A stretch of 64,000 bases of DNA. Origin: Roseitalea sp. (lineage in GTDB: Bacteria; Pseudomonadota; Alphaproteobacteria; Rhizobiales; Rhizobiaceae). The notes beneath the pieces were generated by a model. The model saw only the letters and a program-made list of their open reading frames with translations, had not been told where the DNA came from and did not search any database. Position numbers and translations under genes: made by a program. The stretch lies in contig JAEPON010000004.1 in the NCBI GenBank assembly GCA_017642895.1, forward strand, positions 62,001-126,000, given 5' to 3'. Shown piece after piece: positions 1 to 10,823 of this stretch (position 1 is its first letter; every line of letters starts with the position of its first letter).

Positions 1-42
1 CGCCGGGCCCCTGCCAGCCCGCGCTGAAAGGTGACCGGCTTC

Positions 43-1074
43 ATGGCACTCGATGATGTCTCACCGCCAGAACCGGTCACGCTGACCGACCGCGCCAAGG
101 CCGCGGCCGCCTGGCCGATCAGGCTTCTGGCGACCATCCTCGACGTCCCGTTTCGTTTCCTGCAGAGGATTTTCGGCATCGGCGCGATGCCATACTTTTT
201 CATCCTGCCGAACATGCTCTTTTTCGGCACGTTCGTCGTCCTGCCGCTGTTCATCAATTTTGCCTTTTCGGTGACCGGTGGCACGAACCTGTTCCTGGCC
301 GACCGGCCCTATGTCGGCACCGAGCAGTACGAGTTCCTGGCGACCTGCGCGAACCATTTCGATCCGGCCACGTGCCGGGAGGACCGTTTCTGGCGCGGCA
401 TCTACAACACGATGGTGTTCGTCACCTTCCAGGTCTCGCTGATGGTGCTGTTCTCGCTGATCACCGCTCTGATCCTGAATCGCGACATACGCTATCGCGG
501 CTTCTACCGCGCGGCCTTCTTCTTTCCGGTGCTGCTGTCACCGGTGGTCGTGGCGCTGATCTGGAAGTGGATCCTCTTGCGCGACGGCGTCCTCAATGCC
601 GGTCTTGTCGGCATGGGGCTCGAACGCATCCTGTTCTTCGTTGATCCGCAATGGTCGATGTTCTGGGCGATCTTCGTGTCGATCTGGGCCAATATGGGCT
701 TTTACACGCTGATCCTGCTGGCCGGCCTGCAGGCCATTCCGCCTGACCTCTACGAGGCTGCCGAGATGGACGGCACCAAGCCCGAGCGGGTTTTCTGGCG
801 CATCACGCTGCCGCTCCTGTGGCCGAACATGCTGGTCGTCATCGTTCTGGCGCTGATCAAGTCGGTGCAGGTGTTCGACGAGGTTTTTGTCCTGACCGGT
901 GGCGGGCCGGGCACGGCGACGCAGTTCATCGTCCAGTACATCTATACGACCGGGTTTTCGAGCCAGGTGCAGAATTTCGGGCTGGCGGCGGCGGCGTCCG
1001 TGGTGCTCGGCGTCGTCCTCTTTGTCCTGACGCTTTTGCAGCTTGCCGTCGTGCGCAGAAGGGATCAGGGCTGA
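43..1074 (+). CDS. CUT1 sugar ABC transporter permease, MalF/UgpA type
   Basis: Inner-membrane subunit of a carbohydrate ABC importer. The 343-residue protein has a cytoplasmic N-terminus, a first membrane segment near residue 47 (ILPNMLFFGTFVVLPLF), and a binding-protein-dependent permease core with an EAA loop around YEAAEMDGTKPERVFWRITLP. The periplasmic loop after the first segment holds a Cys pair (CANHFDPATC) that could form a disulfide. ATG at 43 is preferred over an in-frame GTG at 31 because AAGGTG sits at the right distance before it. The gene shares an ATGA overlap with the second permease. The matching binding protein is not seen and should lie upstream. The substrate is unknown; neighbouring dehydrogenases suggest a polyol or sugar. 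Confidence 0.9.
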   Translation: MALDDVSPPEPVTLTDRAKAAAAWPIRLLATILDVPFRFLQRIFGIGAMPYFFILPNMLFFGTFVVLPLFINFAFSVTGGTNLFLADRPYVGTEQYEFLATCANHFDPATCREDRFWRGIYNTMVFVTFQVSLMVLFSLITALILNRDIRYRGFYRAAFFFPVLLSPVVVALIWKWILLRDGVLNAGLVGMGLERILFFVDPQWSMFWAIFVSIWANMGFYTLILLAGLQAIPPDLYEAAEMDGTKPERVFWRITLPLLWPNMLVVIVLALIKSVQVFDEVFVLTGGGPGTATQFIVQYIYTTGFSSQVQNFGLAAAASVVLGVVLFVLTLLQLAVVRRRDQG

Positions 1075-2150
1075 TGACCGATGTCGTTACCAGACCGACC
1101 CGGACGCTCGGTGCCTTGCTGACCGCGACGCGCGGCAATGGGCGGCTGCACTGGACCGATGTCTTCACCTACATCTATCTGGTGCTGGGCGTCGCGCTGA
1201 TGTTCGGGCCCGTCGTCTGGCTGGTTCTGTCCTCGTTCAAGACCCAGGCGGGCCTTCAGGAGTTTCCACCGACGCTGCTGCCGCTCGGTCAGATCTCGGT
1301 GGAGGTCGAAGGCTATGACGAGCCGCTGCCGCTGTTCGAGGTCACGTTCGAGGACGGCACGGTGAAGCAAATGGCGCAGGTGCGCCGCGTCGGCATCATG
1401 GCGCAGATGGTCGATCCCGATAATCCCGAAGAGCGCATCCAGGTGTCGATCAACGATCGCGAGCCGATCCGCGAAATGAGCATCGCCTGGGAGAACTACA
1501 CCAAGCCGCTCGAGACATTCAATTTCCTGACCTATCTCAACAATTCGGTCATCGTGACGGCGGCGGCGACGCTGATCACGCTGTTGATCAATTCGATGGC
1601 GGCGTATGGGCTGGCCATCTACGAGTTCCGCGGGCGAAACGCGGTGATGCTGTTCGTCATCGGCACGCTGATGATCCCGATCACCATCATTCTGGTGCCG
1701 ACTTATCTGGTGGTCACGCAACTGGGCATGGTCAACACGCTGTGGGCGGTGATCATACCGGGCTGCGCGACGCCGACCGGCGTGTTCCTGCTCAGGCAAT
1801 ATATGCTGACCATTCCGCGCGACCTGATCGAGGCGGCGCGGATGGACAAGGCGTCCGAATGGCAGATCTACTGGCGCATCGTGTTGCCGCTGTCGTTGCC
1901 GGCGATCGCCGTCCTCGCCATCTTCTCGGTGATGTGGCGCTGGAACGATTTCCTGTGGCCGCTGATCGTGCTCAACCGATCGGAGGTCTACACGCTGCAG
2001 ATCGGCCTGAATGCGTTCCAGGGCGAACTGAACGTGCAATGGCACTTCGTGCTGGCCATGACGGTTGTGGCGTTGATCCCGGTGACGGTCGTCTTCGCCT
2101 TCCTGCAACGCTTCATCACGACGGGTATCGCGTCGTCGGGCATGAAATGA
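1074..2150 (+). CDS. CUT1 sugar ABC transporter permease, MalG type, with periplasmic insert
   Basis: Second permease of the importer, 358 residues. The start ATG at 1074 overlaps the stop of the first permease. Membrane segment 1 lies near residues 33-53. It is followed by a hydrophilic, beta-rich insert of about 70 residues (about 73-140, VEVEGYDEPLPLFEVTFEDG onwards) before the usual permease core. The EAA loop is at IEAARMDKASEWQIYWRIVLP. MalG-type subunits are usually about 280 residues, and the insert accounts for the extra length. It faces the periplasm and may contact the binding protein. Co-transcribed with its neighbours. Confidence 0.9.
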   Translation: MTDVVTRPTRTLGALLTATRGNGRLHWTDVFTYIYLVLGVALMFGPVVWLVLSSFKTQAGLQEFPPTLLPLGQISVEVEGYDEPLPLFEVTFEDGTVKQMAQVRRVGIMAQMVDPDNPEERIQVSINDREPIREMSIAWENYTKPLETFNFLTYLNNSVIVTAAATLITLLINSMAAYGLAIYEFRGRNAVMLFVIGTLMIPITIILVPTYLVVTQLGMVNTLWAVIIPGCATPTGVFLLRQYMLTIPRDLIEAARMDKASEWQIYWRIVLPLSLPAIAVLAIFSVMWRWNDFLWPLIVLNRSEVYTLQIGLNAFQGELNVQWHFVLAMTVVALIPVTVVFAFLQRFITTGIASSGMK

Positions 2151-3163
2151 CGACCATGCGCCCGCTCATCTTCATGGACCCGTTCCCGCGCACCCAGGCG
2201 ATGGTGCTGACGCCGGAAACGGAGACCGAGTTGCGCGGCATGGGCCGGCTGGCCACCCATTTCGGCTCGCGCGCGCCGGACGATCTGGTCGAGAGCGTCT
2301 TGGACGAGGTCGCGGTGATCATCGGCCAGACCGCGATGGATCGCGGCCGGCTGGAACGCGCGGCGAACCTGAAAGCCATCATCAACGTCAAGGCGAACTG
2401 GGAGCCGAACATCGACTACGGGTATGCCCAAGCGCGTGGTGTGCATGTGCTGTCGGCCGCGCCCGCCATGGCGCCGGCGGTGGCCGAGTTCAGCATCGGC
2501 CAGGCGATCAATCTGGCGCGCGGACTGCCCCGCGCCGATGCCGCCTTCAGGATCGGGGCGGAACGCTACGGCATTGCTGGAAACGGTCGTGCCTATTCGC
2601 TCCATGATGCGCCTGTCGGCTTGATCGGTTATGGCAATCTGGGCCGGGCGCTGACTCCGCTTTTGCGGCCGTTCACCGGCCAGATCGCTGTGCACGACCC
2701 GTTCCTGTCCGATGCCTATTTGGAGAGCGAGGGCCTGGAGCCGATGGCGCTCGACGATCTTTTGTCGACCAGTCGGTTCGTGTTCGTTTTGGCCGGCGCG
2801 ACCAGCGACAATGAAGGCTTTCTGTCGGCGGACAGACTGGCCACGATCCCGGACGATGCCGGCGTGATCCTCGCCTCGCGCGCCGAGGTGGTCGATTTCG
2901 ACGCGCTCCTGTTCGAGGCGGATACGGGCCGGTTGCGGGTGGCCATCGATGTGTTTCCCGAAGAGCCCGTGCCGGCGGGCAGCGGCTGGCGCGACAGCGC
3001 GAACGTGCTGTTTTCGGCCCATCTGGCCGGCGGGATGGAGGCCTCCTATGCGCGCATCCGCGCCATGATGATCGACGATGTGCGGCAGATCCTCGCCGGT
3101 CTGCCGCCCATGCATCTGCAACGCGCCGAACCGCGCGCGGCGGCGATGGCGCGCAGCCGATAA
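2147..3163 (+). CDS. D-isomer-specific 2-hydroxyacid dehydrogenase family protein
   Basis: NAD(P)-dependent 2-hydroxyacid dehydrogenase, 338 residues, expected to interconvert a 2-keto acid and a D-2-hydroxy acid in the cytoplasm. The nucleotide-binding GYGNLGRAL motif follows VGLI near the middle. The catalytic triad appears present but variant: Arg in ILASRAEVVD (usually NTARG), Glu in FPEEP, and His in SAHLAGG (usually PHIGG). The start ATG overlaps the stop of the second permease. Sitting between the permease and ATPase genes of one transporter, it probably acts on the imported compound or its product. The exact substrate is not predictable. Confidence 0.82.
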   Translation: MTTMRPLIFMDPFPRTQAMVLTPETETELRGMGRLATHFGSRAPDDLVESVLDEVAVIIGQTAMDRGRLERAANLKAIINVKANWEPNIDYGYAQARGVHVLSAAPAMAPAVAEFSIGQAINLARGLPRADAAFRIGAERYGIAGNGRAYSLHDAPVGLIGYGNLGRALTPLLRPFTGQIAVHDPFLSDAYLESEGLEPMALDDLLSTSRFVFVLAGATSDNEGFLSADRLATIPDDAGVILASRAEVVDFDALLFEADTGRLRVAIDVFPEEPVPAGSGWRDSANVLFSAHLAGGMEASYARIRAMMIDDVRQILAGLPPMHLQRAEPRAAAMARSR

Positions 3164-3184
3164 CGACAAAAGGGCGGGGGTCCG

Positions 3185-4290
<1,106 letters not shown>

Positions 4291-4294
<4 letters not shown>

Positions 4295-5331
4295 CATCGA
4301 CCAGATTGGGTGTCGGCGTGATCGGCACGGGCATGGCGGCAAAGCCGCATGCGTTGGCGCTCAAAAGCCTTGAGGACCGCATCAGCGTGCGCGGCGTCTA
4401 TTCCCGCACGGCGGAAAAGCGCGCAGCCTTTTGCGCCGACCATGGATTTCCCGAAGCGGCCTCGCTCGACGCGCTGGCTGACGATCCGGAGGTGCGTGCG
4501 GTCATCCTGATCACGCCGCCCAACCAGCGCACCGAGCTGGTCGAACGGTTCGCGGCGGCCGGCAAACATATTCTGATGGAAAAGCCGGTCGAGCGGACGA
4601 GCCGGGCGGCGCGTCAGATCGTGGAAACCTGCGACGGGGCCGGCGTCGCGCTCGGCATCGTCTTCCAGCACCGATTCCGGCAAGCCTCGCAAATGCTTGC
4701 AAAGCTTGTGTCTTCCGGCGATCTGGGCGCGATCGGCCTCGCACGGGCCAGTGTGCCGTGGTGGCGCGACCAGAGCTACTATGACGAGCCGGGACGCGGC
4801 AGCTATGCGCGCGACGGCGGCGGCGTTCTTATCAGCCAGGCGATCCACACGCTTGATCTGATGCTGTCGATGACCGGGCCCGTCGCCGAGGTGCAAGCGG
4901 TGGCCGGCACGACGCCGTTCCACCGGATGGAAGCGGAGGATTTCGTCGCTGGCGGCATGCGGTTCCAGAGCGGCGCGATGGGGTCCGTCATGGCGACGGT
5001 CGCCGCCTTTCCGGGCGAGGCCGAATCTATCGCGCTCGACTGCGACAAGGGCTCGGCGCATCTGCAGTCCGGTACGCTGACGGTGAACTGGCGTGGCGGG
5101 CGCAGCGAGACGTTCGGGGAGGCGGCCGACGGCACGGGAGGCGGCGCCGATCCGATGGCGTTTCCGTTCGACTGGCACCGCGATCTGATTTTGGACTTTG
5201 CCGATGCGGTCGAGGCGGGGCGGGCGCCGTCCGTCACCGGGCGCGAGGCGCTCAAGGTCCATGATCTGATCGACGCGCTCGTCGCGTCGTCGCGCGAAGG
5301 GCGCGCAATCATGATCCGGAATGGAGACTGA
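4291..5331 (+). CDS. Gfo/Idh/MocA family oxidoreductase (first of three)
   Basis: NAD(P)-dependent sugar or polyol dehydrogenase, 346 residues. The N-terminal Rossmann fold has [12 protein letters not shown], the family motif EKP is at about 95-97, and the C-terminal alpha/beta domain carries [16 protein letters not shown], containing the Asp/His pair typical of catalysis. It overlaps the ATPase gene by ATGA and is 3 bases from the next Gfo/Idh gene, so it belongs to the same operon. Inositol, scyllo-inositol, 3-oxo-glucoside or related cyclic or keto sugars are family substrates; none can be singled out here. Confidence 0.88.
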
Positions 5332-5334
5332 TCC

Positions 5335-6360
5335 ATGTCGTCTTTGACGGTTGGAGTGATCGGCATCGATCACCGGCATATTTACGGCCAGTTGCAGGGC
5401 ATGCTGGATGTCGGCGCCACTTGCAAGGGTTGGTGGACCGAGGGCGATCCGCAGCCTGTCGAGGGATTTGTCAAACGGTTCCCCGATGTGCCGCGCGTCG
5501 CCGACCGGCGGACTCTGCTCGACGATCCGGAGATCGACCTGATCCTTCTGGCTGACATTCCCGTGCACCGTGCCGACCGCGCCATCGAGGCGATGGAGGC
5601 GGGCAAGGATGTGATGACCGACAAGCCGGGCTGCACGACGCTCGACCAGTTGGACGCCATCAAGCGCACGGTGGCCGAGACGGGCCGCATCTGGTCGATC
5701 GATTTTTCAGAGCGCTTCGAAGTGCCGGCCAACCAGAAAGCGGCTGCGCTTGTAGCCGAAGGGGCAATCGGCCAGGTTGTCCAGACGGTCGGGCTTGGCC
5801 CGCACCGGTTGAACCGGCATTTGCGCCCGGGCTGGTTCTTCGACGAAGCTGCCTATGGCGGCATTTTGTGCGACATTGCCAGCCACCAGATCGACCAATT
5901 CCTGTTCTTCACGGGCTCCGATGATGCCGAGATCGTCGCATCCTCGGTTGGCAATTTCGGCAATCCGGACGATCCGGGTCTGCAGGATTTCGGCGAGGTA
6001 CTGCTGCGTTCGGACAAGGGGCAGGGCTATGTCCGCGTCGACTGGTACACGCCCGATGCGTTGCCGACCTGGGGCGACGGCCGGCTGACGATCCTGGGTA
6101 CGAAGGGAACCATCGAGATGCGCAAATATGTCGATATTTGCGGGCGCGACGGCACCGACCACGTGTTTCTGGTCAATGGAGAGCGCTGCGACTATTTCGA
6201 CGCGTCCGGCGAAGAGTTGACCTATTTCGAGCGCTTCGCAGCCGATGTGCGCGACCGCACGGAGACGGCGATGACACAGGCGCATTGCTTCAAGGTGATG
6301 GAGTTGGCCCTGAAGGCCCAGGCGCAGGCGGCGCGCCTTGGGCATCTGAGAGGCCGATGA
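5335..6360 (+). CDS. Gfo/Idh/MocA family oxidoreductase (second of three)
   Basis: 341-residue member of the same superfamily but only distantly similar to its neighbours. The nucleotide-binding turn is unusual (VGVIGIDHRHIYGQ instead of GxGxxG), and the EKP motif is TDKPGCTT. The C-terminal domain has YGGILCDIASHQIDQFL with the conserved Asp and His. The departure from the glycine motif may mean changed cofactor handling. It overlaps the following gene by ATGA. Its place inside an uptake operon suggests a role in converting the imported sugar. Confidence 0.8.
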   Translation: MSSLTVGVIGIDHRHIYGQLQGMLDVGATCKGWWTEGDPQPVEGFVKRFPDVPRVADRRTLLDDPEIDLILLADIPVHRADRAIEAMEAGKDVMTDKPGCTTLDQLDAIKRTVAETGRIWSIDFSERFEVPANQKAAALVAEGAIGQVVQTVGLGPHRLNRHLRPGWFFDEAAYGGILCDIASHQIDQFLFFTGSDDAEIVASSVGNFGNPDDPGLQDFGEVLLRSDKGQGYVRVDWYTPDALPTWGDGRLTILGTKGTIEMRKYVDICGRDGTDHVFLVNGERCDYFDASGEELTYFERFAADVRDRTETAMTQAHCFKVMELALKAQAQAARLGHLRGR

Positions 6361-7445
6361 TGCCGCGTGTGGCAATCCTGGGCGCCGGCATCGGCGCGCA
6401 ACATATGGACGGCTATCTTGCGCTGCCCGATCATTGGCAGGTTGCGGTTGTGTGCGATCTCGACGCTGACAAGGCCGAGGCCGTTGCGGCGCAGGCGCCC
6501 GGTAGCACCGTGACCGCCGATCTCGATGAGGTGCTGGCAGACCGGGATATTGACGTCATCGACATCTGCCTGCCGCCGCATCTGCACGCACCGGTCGCCA
6601 TCGCCGCGCTGGAGGCCGGCAAGCATGTCATCTGCGAGAAGCCGCTCGCCGGATCGGTTCGCGACGCGGACCGGATGGCGGCCGCGGCCGACAAGGCCGG
6701 CCGCATGCTCGTGCCGGTGTTTCAGTATCGCTACGGACGCGGCCTCTATCAGCTTGCCGAACTCGAGCGGCGCGGCTTGACAGGCAATCCGCTGGTGGCG
6801 ACGCTCGAAACCCATTGGAACCGCGGCGCGGACTATTACGCGGTTCCCTGGCGCGGCCGTTGGTACAGCGAAGGCGGGGGCGCCGTTCTTGGCCACGCGA
6901 TCCATGCGCATGATCTGGTCTCGCGTTTTGTCGGGCCGGTTTCCGAGGTCACGGCGATGGTCGATACGCGCGTCAACCCGATCGAGACGGAGGATTGCGC
7001 GGCGCTCGCCATGCGCTGCGAAACCGGCGCGCTGGTCACATCGTCGGTGACACTGGGTGGTGCCCGCGACACGTCGCGCCTGCGGTTCGTGTTCGAGCGG
7101 GTGACCGCCGAGAGCGGCCGCAACCCCTACGCGCCCGGCGCCGACGACTGGACCTTCGAGGCGCGCACGCCGCTGGACCAGTCGGCGCTGGACGATGCCT
7201 TGGCGGAGGCGGGCGTTTCGATCGACGCACGTCCGGTCGGCTATGCGGGGCAGTTCGTGGCGATCGCCGATCATCTGGACGGCAAGCCGGCCGGGCTGGT
7301 GACGGCGGGTGAGGGCGTGCGCTCGATCGAGTTCGTCGCCGCTGTCTACAAATCGGCGCGGGCAGGCCAAACCGTCCGCCTGCCGCTTGACCGGGCCGAC
7401 CCGATCTGTACGGACTGGACGCCTCAACCGCCAAAGGGAGATTAG
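6357..7445 (+). CDS. Gfo/Idh/MocA family oxidoreductase (third of three)
   Basis: 362-residue dehydrogenase with a normal GAGIGAQHMDG Rossmann motif, CEKPLAGS near residues 92-99, and GGGAVLGHAIHAHDLVSRF in the catalytic domain. Tandem ATG codons at 6357 and 6360 overlap the previous stop; either could initiate. Three different Gfo/Idh proteins in one operon suggest successive redox steps, for example oxidation, epimerisation or elimination via a keto-sugar, then re-reduction. That reading is inference. Confidence 0.86.
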   Translation: MMPRVAILGAGIGAQHMDGYLALPDHWQVAVVCDLDADKAEAVAAQAPGSTVTADLDEVLADRDIDVIDICLPPHLHAPVAIAALEAGKHVICEKPLAGSVRDADRMAAAADKAGRMLVPVFQYRYGRGLYQLAELERRGLTGNPLVATLETHWNRGADYYAVPWRGRWYSEGGGAVLGHAIHAHDLVSRFVGPVSEVTAMVDTRVNPIETEDCAALAMRCETGALVTSSVTLGGARDTSRLRFVFERVTAESGRNPYAPGADDWTFEARTPLDQSALDDALAEAGVSIDARPVGYAGQFVAIADHLDGKPAGLVTAGEGVRSIEFVAAVYKSARAGQTVRLPLDRADPICTDWTPQPPKGD

Positions 7446-7449
7446 GCCG

Positions 7450-8250
7450 GTGCAGTTTGCCCAGATCAACGGCGTGACGCTTCACTATCAGGTCATCGGC
7501 GCGGCGGAGGGAAAACCGACGCTGGTCTTCGCCAACTCGCTGGGCACCGATTTTCGCATCTGGCGCGATGTGATCGTGCGGCTGGTCGGCGAGTTCGGGC
7601 TCCTCCTCTACGACAAGCGCGGCCATGGCCTGTCGGACGCCCCGCCGGCACCCTATGCGATGGACGATCATGTGGCCGATCTGGCCGGACTGCTCGATCA
7701 TCTGGCGGTGAAGACCGCGACCATCTGCGGGCTTTCGGTGGGCGGGATGATCGCGCTTGGCCTCTTCAGGGCGCGGCCCGACTTGGTCCGCTCGCTGATC
7801 CTGTGCGATACCGCGCCGAAGATCGGCACCGACACATTGTGGAACGACCGGATCGACCTGGTTCGTGACAAGGGCCTTGCCGCGCTGGCCGATCCGGTGA
7901 TGGAGCGCTGGTTCACCCCGGCCTTCCGCCGGCCGGAGAACGCCGAATATCTGGGCTACCGGAACATGCTCGTTCGCCAACCGGTGGACGGCTATGTCGG
8001 CACCTGTGCCGCGATCCGCGATGCCGATTACACTGATATCGCAAGGACGCTGACGGTACCGGCGTCCTGCATCGTCGGTGACCAGGACGGCTCGACACCG
8101 CCGGCGCTGGTCGCCGAAATGGCCAAGATGATTCCCGATGCGCGCTTTGACGAACTCAAGGATTGCGGTCACATTCCGTGCGTCGAACAGCCCGTGGCGC
8201 TGGCCGACATCATCCGCGCCTTTGCCAGAGCCGCGCCGAAAGCCGTTTGA
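7450..8250 (+). CDS. pcaD: Alpha/beta hydrolase, 3-oxoadipate enol-lactonase-like
   Basis: 266-residue alpha/beta hydrolase starting at GTG 7450 (QFAQINGVTLHYQVIG). The nucleophile elbow is GLSVGGMIALG. The acid is in VGDQDGSTPP and the His in DCGHIPCVEQP. The whole-length pattern (FANSLGTDFRIWRDV, YDKRGHGLSD) is that of PcaD, which opens beta-ketoadipate enol-lactone. No other pca gene is nearby and it ends a sugar-dehydrogenase operon, so a related lactonase role on a sugar lactone is at least as likely. The family call is firm; the substrate is not. Confidence 0.7.
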   Translation: MQFAQINGVTLHYQVIGAAEGKPTLVFANSLGTDFRIWRDVIVRLVGEFGLLLYDKRGHGLSDAPPAPYAMDDHVADLAGLLDHLAVKTATICGLSVGGMIALGLFRARPDLVRSLILCDTAPKIGTDTLWNDRIDLVRDKGLAALADPVMERWFTPAFRRPENAEYLGYRNMLVRQPVDGYVGTCAAIRDADYTDIARTLTVPASCIVGDQDGSTPPALVAEMAKMIPDARFDELKDCGHIPCVEQPVALADIIRAFARAAPKAV

Positions 8251-8374
8251 CCGGACTTCCATCGGCAGGCCCTGTCGAACGCCCGGTCTTTGGTGCAGCG
8301 TCGGCAGGGCGCCCAGCGGACCTCATTCCCAACTGGAGCTTGCAAATGCCTCGCAACTGGGTGACATTCCGGCC

Positions 8375-8809
8375 ATGATCGAGTCCAGCCAGATGAGCGC
8401 GCGTGAACTTGAAAACGCGCTGCGCGACGCAGGCGTGCGCATCACGCGGCAGCGCAGCGCGATCCTGCGCATCCTCGCCGATGCCGACGATCATCCCGAT
8501 GCCAACGAACTCTACAGCCGCGCCAGCGCGATCGAGCCGACCGTGTCGCTGTCGACCGTCTACCGGACGCTCAGCATCCTCGAGGAAAAGGGCGTAGTGC
8601 ACCGGTTGACTTTCGAGGGCGCCCCGGCGCGTTTCGAGACCGCCGATGCGCCGCATCACGACCACATGATCGACCTGGAGACGGGTGATGTGATCGAGTT
8701 CCGGTCCGAGAAGATCGAAAGGCTGCAGGCAGAGATCGCCGCCGAGCTTGGCTATGACATCGTCTATCACAAGCTGGAACTTTACGGCCGCCGAAAGGCG
8801 CGCAACTGA
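8375..8809 (+). CDS. Fur-family metal-responsive transcriptional regulator (Fur/Mur type)
   Basis: 144-residue Fur-family repressor. A winged helix occupies about residues 10-80 (RITRQRSAILRIL, VSLSTVYRTLSILEEKGVV). It is followed by the dimerisation and metal-binding part with HHDHMIDLETGDVIEFRS at about 94-111. The pattern resembles the rhizobial Fur, which often acts as the manganese regulator Mur, rather than Irr. ATG at 8375 gives the longest fit; an in-frame ATG at 8393 also matches. The two CxxC motifs of some Fur proteins are missing. It stands alone, convergent with the bet operon. The upstream 124 bases hold a weak TTGC-N9-GCAA repeat at 8340-8356. Confidence 0.85.
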   Translation: MIESSQMSARELENALRDAGVRITRQRSAILRILADADDHPDANELYSRASAIEPTVSLSTVYRTLSILEEKGVVHRLTFEGAPARFETADAPHHDHMIDLETGDVIEFRSEKIERLQAEIAAELGYDIVYHKLELYGRRKARN

Positions 8810-8834
8810 AGCCGCACAGGCTCTGTGCGCTTCA
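8808..8834. terminator. Bidirectional hairpin between fur and the bet operon
   Basis: GAAGC-C-GCACAG and CTGTGCGCTTC form an 11-pair stem with one bulged C and a three-base loop. It lies exactly between the convergent stop codons of the Fur gene and the small membrane protein gene. There is no clear T tract. Confidence 0.5.
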
Positions 8835-9035
8835 ATCCTTCGGTTCCGGATCGCGTGGGTCAAAGGCGATGAACAGCCCGTAAAAGCACAGGGCGCCGAT
8901 GCCGACAAACAGCGCGCCCCAGAAATGATTGCCCATCACGAACTCGAAGATGCCCCACGTTGCGGTGACGCCAACCGTTGCGATGCGGCGCCACAGCGGG
9001 CGGAAGAAGGGGTGATCGAAATCGAAGAACTTCAT
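8832..9035 (-). CDS. Small membrane protein downstream of betA
   Basis: 67-residue protein starting MKFFDFDHPFFRPLWRR, then two hydrophobic segments (about 17-35 and 38-58) and an acidic tail ending FDPRDPEPKD. The NHPFFRPLWRR-like opening recalls DUF3329-type small membrane proteins of rhizobia, but I cannot confirm the family. ATG at 9035 is chosen because CAAGG precedes it. It lies 61 bases after the betA stop in the same direction, so it is probably the last gene of betI-betB-betA. Function unknown. Confidence 0.68.
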   Translation of the reverse strand: MKFFDFDHPFFRPLWRRIATVGVTATWGIFEFVMGNHFWGALFVGIGALCFYGLFIAFDPRDPEPKD

Positions 9036-9096
9036 CGGCGTGCCTTGATGACTGTTCGTTCCATCTGGCCCGGCGGCGACACCGAATGCAAGGCCG

Positions 9097-10758
9097 TCAG
9101 CGCTGGCTGGTCTGCCAATCGGGGTGAATCCACGGTCTGGCATTGGAAGGCGCCAATGGGGTCTTGCCCAGAATGTGATCGGACGCCTTTTCGCCGGTCA
9201 TGATCGACGGGGCGTTCAAATTGCCGTTCGGAATGGTCGGGAAGATCGAGGAATCGGCAAGGCGCAAACCGTCGACGCCGATCACCCGGCATTCGGGGTC
9301 GACCACCGCCAGCGGATCGTCGGCACGGCCCATCCGCGCGGTGCCGCAGGGGTGATAGGCGCTCTCGGCGTGGTCACGGATGAAGCCGTCAAGTTCATCA
9401 TCGCTTTGAACGGCGTCTCCGGGCTGGATTTCGTGGCGGACGAAAGGCTTGAAGGCATCCTGGGCGAAGATCTCCCGGGTCAGCCGGATGCAGGTGCGAA
9501 AATCGGCCCAGTCCTCGGGCTTTGACATATAGTTGAAAACGATCCTGGGCGCCTCGCGCGGGTCCGGCGAGCGCAGGCTGACCGCGCCGCGCGAAGCCGA
9601 CCGCATCGGGCCGACATGGGCCTGAAAGCCGTGGCCTTCGGCGGCGGCCTGACCGTCATAACGCACCGCGATCGGCAGGAAATGGTACTGGATGTCGGGA
9701 TATTTGACGCCGGCCTTCGAACGGATGAAGGCCGCGCTCTCGAACTGGTTGGATGCGCCGGGGCCGCTCTTTGTGAACAGCCATTGTGCGCCGACCCAGG
9801 CTTTTCCGAACAGGCTCCAATATTTGTAGAGCGTCACCGGCTGGCTGGCGGCCATCTGGATGTAGAGTTCGAGATGGTCCTGCAGGTTCTGGCCGACGCC
9901 CGGTCGGTTGGCGATCACCGGGATTCCAAGTTCCATCAGGTCCGATGCCGGCCCGATGCCGGACAGCATCAAAAGCTTCGGCGAGTTGATCGATGATGCG
10001 GCGACAATCACCTCGCGACTGGCGCGCACCGTTTCAACCGTGCCGCCGCGCTCGATCTCGACCCCGGTGGCGCGGCCATCCTCGATGACGATCTTGCGGG
10101 CGAGGGCGCGTATGAGGCTGCAGTTTTGCCGTTTGAGCGCCGGCTTGAGATAGGCATTGGCCGCCGACCAGCGCCGCCCGCCAAAGACGGTCTGCTCCAT
10201 CGGGCCGAAGCCTTCCTGCTTTTTGCCATTATAGTCGCCGGTGACCTCATAGCCCGCCTGCCGGCCCGCCTTGACGAAGGCGGCAAAGAGCGGGTTGTCG
10301 CGCTTGCCGCGCGTGACATGGAGGGGCCCGTCCGTGCCGCGCCAGTCCGCATCGCCGCCATGGCCGCCCGAATCCCAATTCTCCATGCGCTTGTAATAGG
10401 GCAGCACGTCCGCATAGGCCCAGCCGGTGGCGCCAAGCTCCGCCCACCGGTCGAAATCGCAGGCATGGCCGCGCACATAGACCATGCCGTTGATCGAGGA
10501 CGACCCGCCGATCACCTTGCCGCGCGGCGTTGCCAGCCGGCGGCCGCCCAGATGCGGTTCGGGCTCGGAGCGGTAACCCCAATCATACATCTTCATGTTC
10601 ATCGGGTAGGAGAGGGCCGCCGGCATCTGGATCAGCGGGCCGGCATCGGTGCCGCCATGTTCCACGACCAGAACAGTATGGCGGCCGTCCTCGGAGAGGC
10701 GGAAAGCCATGGCCGAGCCGGCCGATCCGGCGCCGATGATGACGAAATCTGCTTGCAC
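9097..10758 (-). CDS. betA: Choline dehydrogenase
   Basis: GMC-family FAD flavoprotein of 553 residues that oxidises choline to betaine aldehyde at the inner membrane. The FAD-binding [16 protein letters not shown] lies at about 9-24. GMC signatures are present ([35 protein letters not shown]), as is the C-terminal catalytic region [10 protein letters not shown] with [19 protein letters not shown]. The length is normal for BetA. It starts at GTG with AAGG upstream. The product passes to BetB, encoded 65 bases upstream. Confidence 0.96.
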   Translation of the reverse strand: MQADFVIIGAGSAGSAMAFRLSEDGRHTVLVVEHGGTDAGPLIQMPAALSYPMNMKMYDWGYRSEPEPHLGGRRLATPRGKVIGGSSSINGMVYVRGHACDFDRWAELGATGWAYADVLPYYKRMENWDSGGHGGDADWRGTDGPLHVTRGKRDNPLFAAFVKAGRQAGYEVTGDYNGKKQEGFGPMEQTVFGGRRWSAANAYLKPALKRQNCSLIRALARKIVIEDGRATGVEIERGGTVETVRASREVIVAASSINSPKLLMLSGIGPASDLMELGIPVIANRPGVGQNLQDHLELYIQMAASQPVTLYKYWSLFGKAWVGAQWLFTKSGPGASNQFESAAFIRSKAGVKYPDIQYHFLPIAVRYDGQAAAEGHGFQAHVGPMRSASRGAVSLRSPDPREAPRIVFNYMSKPEDWADFRTCIRLTREIFAQDAFKPFVRHEIQPGDAVQSDDELDGFIRDHAESAYHPCGTARMGRADDPLAVVDPECRVIGVDGLRLADSSIFPTIPNGNLNAPSIMTGEKASDHILGKTPLAPSNARPWIHPDWQTSQR

Positions 10759-10823
10759 TTCAGCGCCTTGATCGATGTTTCATCACAGATTGAGTCAGCC
10801 CGTTGAGACCATGCTTCAACGGC

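Noticed and set aside
8375..8809. Irr, the rhizobial heme-linked iron regulator
   Set aside because: The metal-binding region reads HHDHMIDLETGDVIEF, as in Fur/Mur, not the His-rich pattern of Irr.
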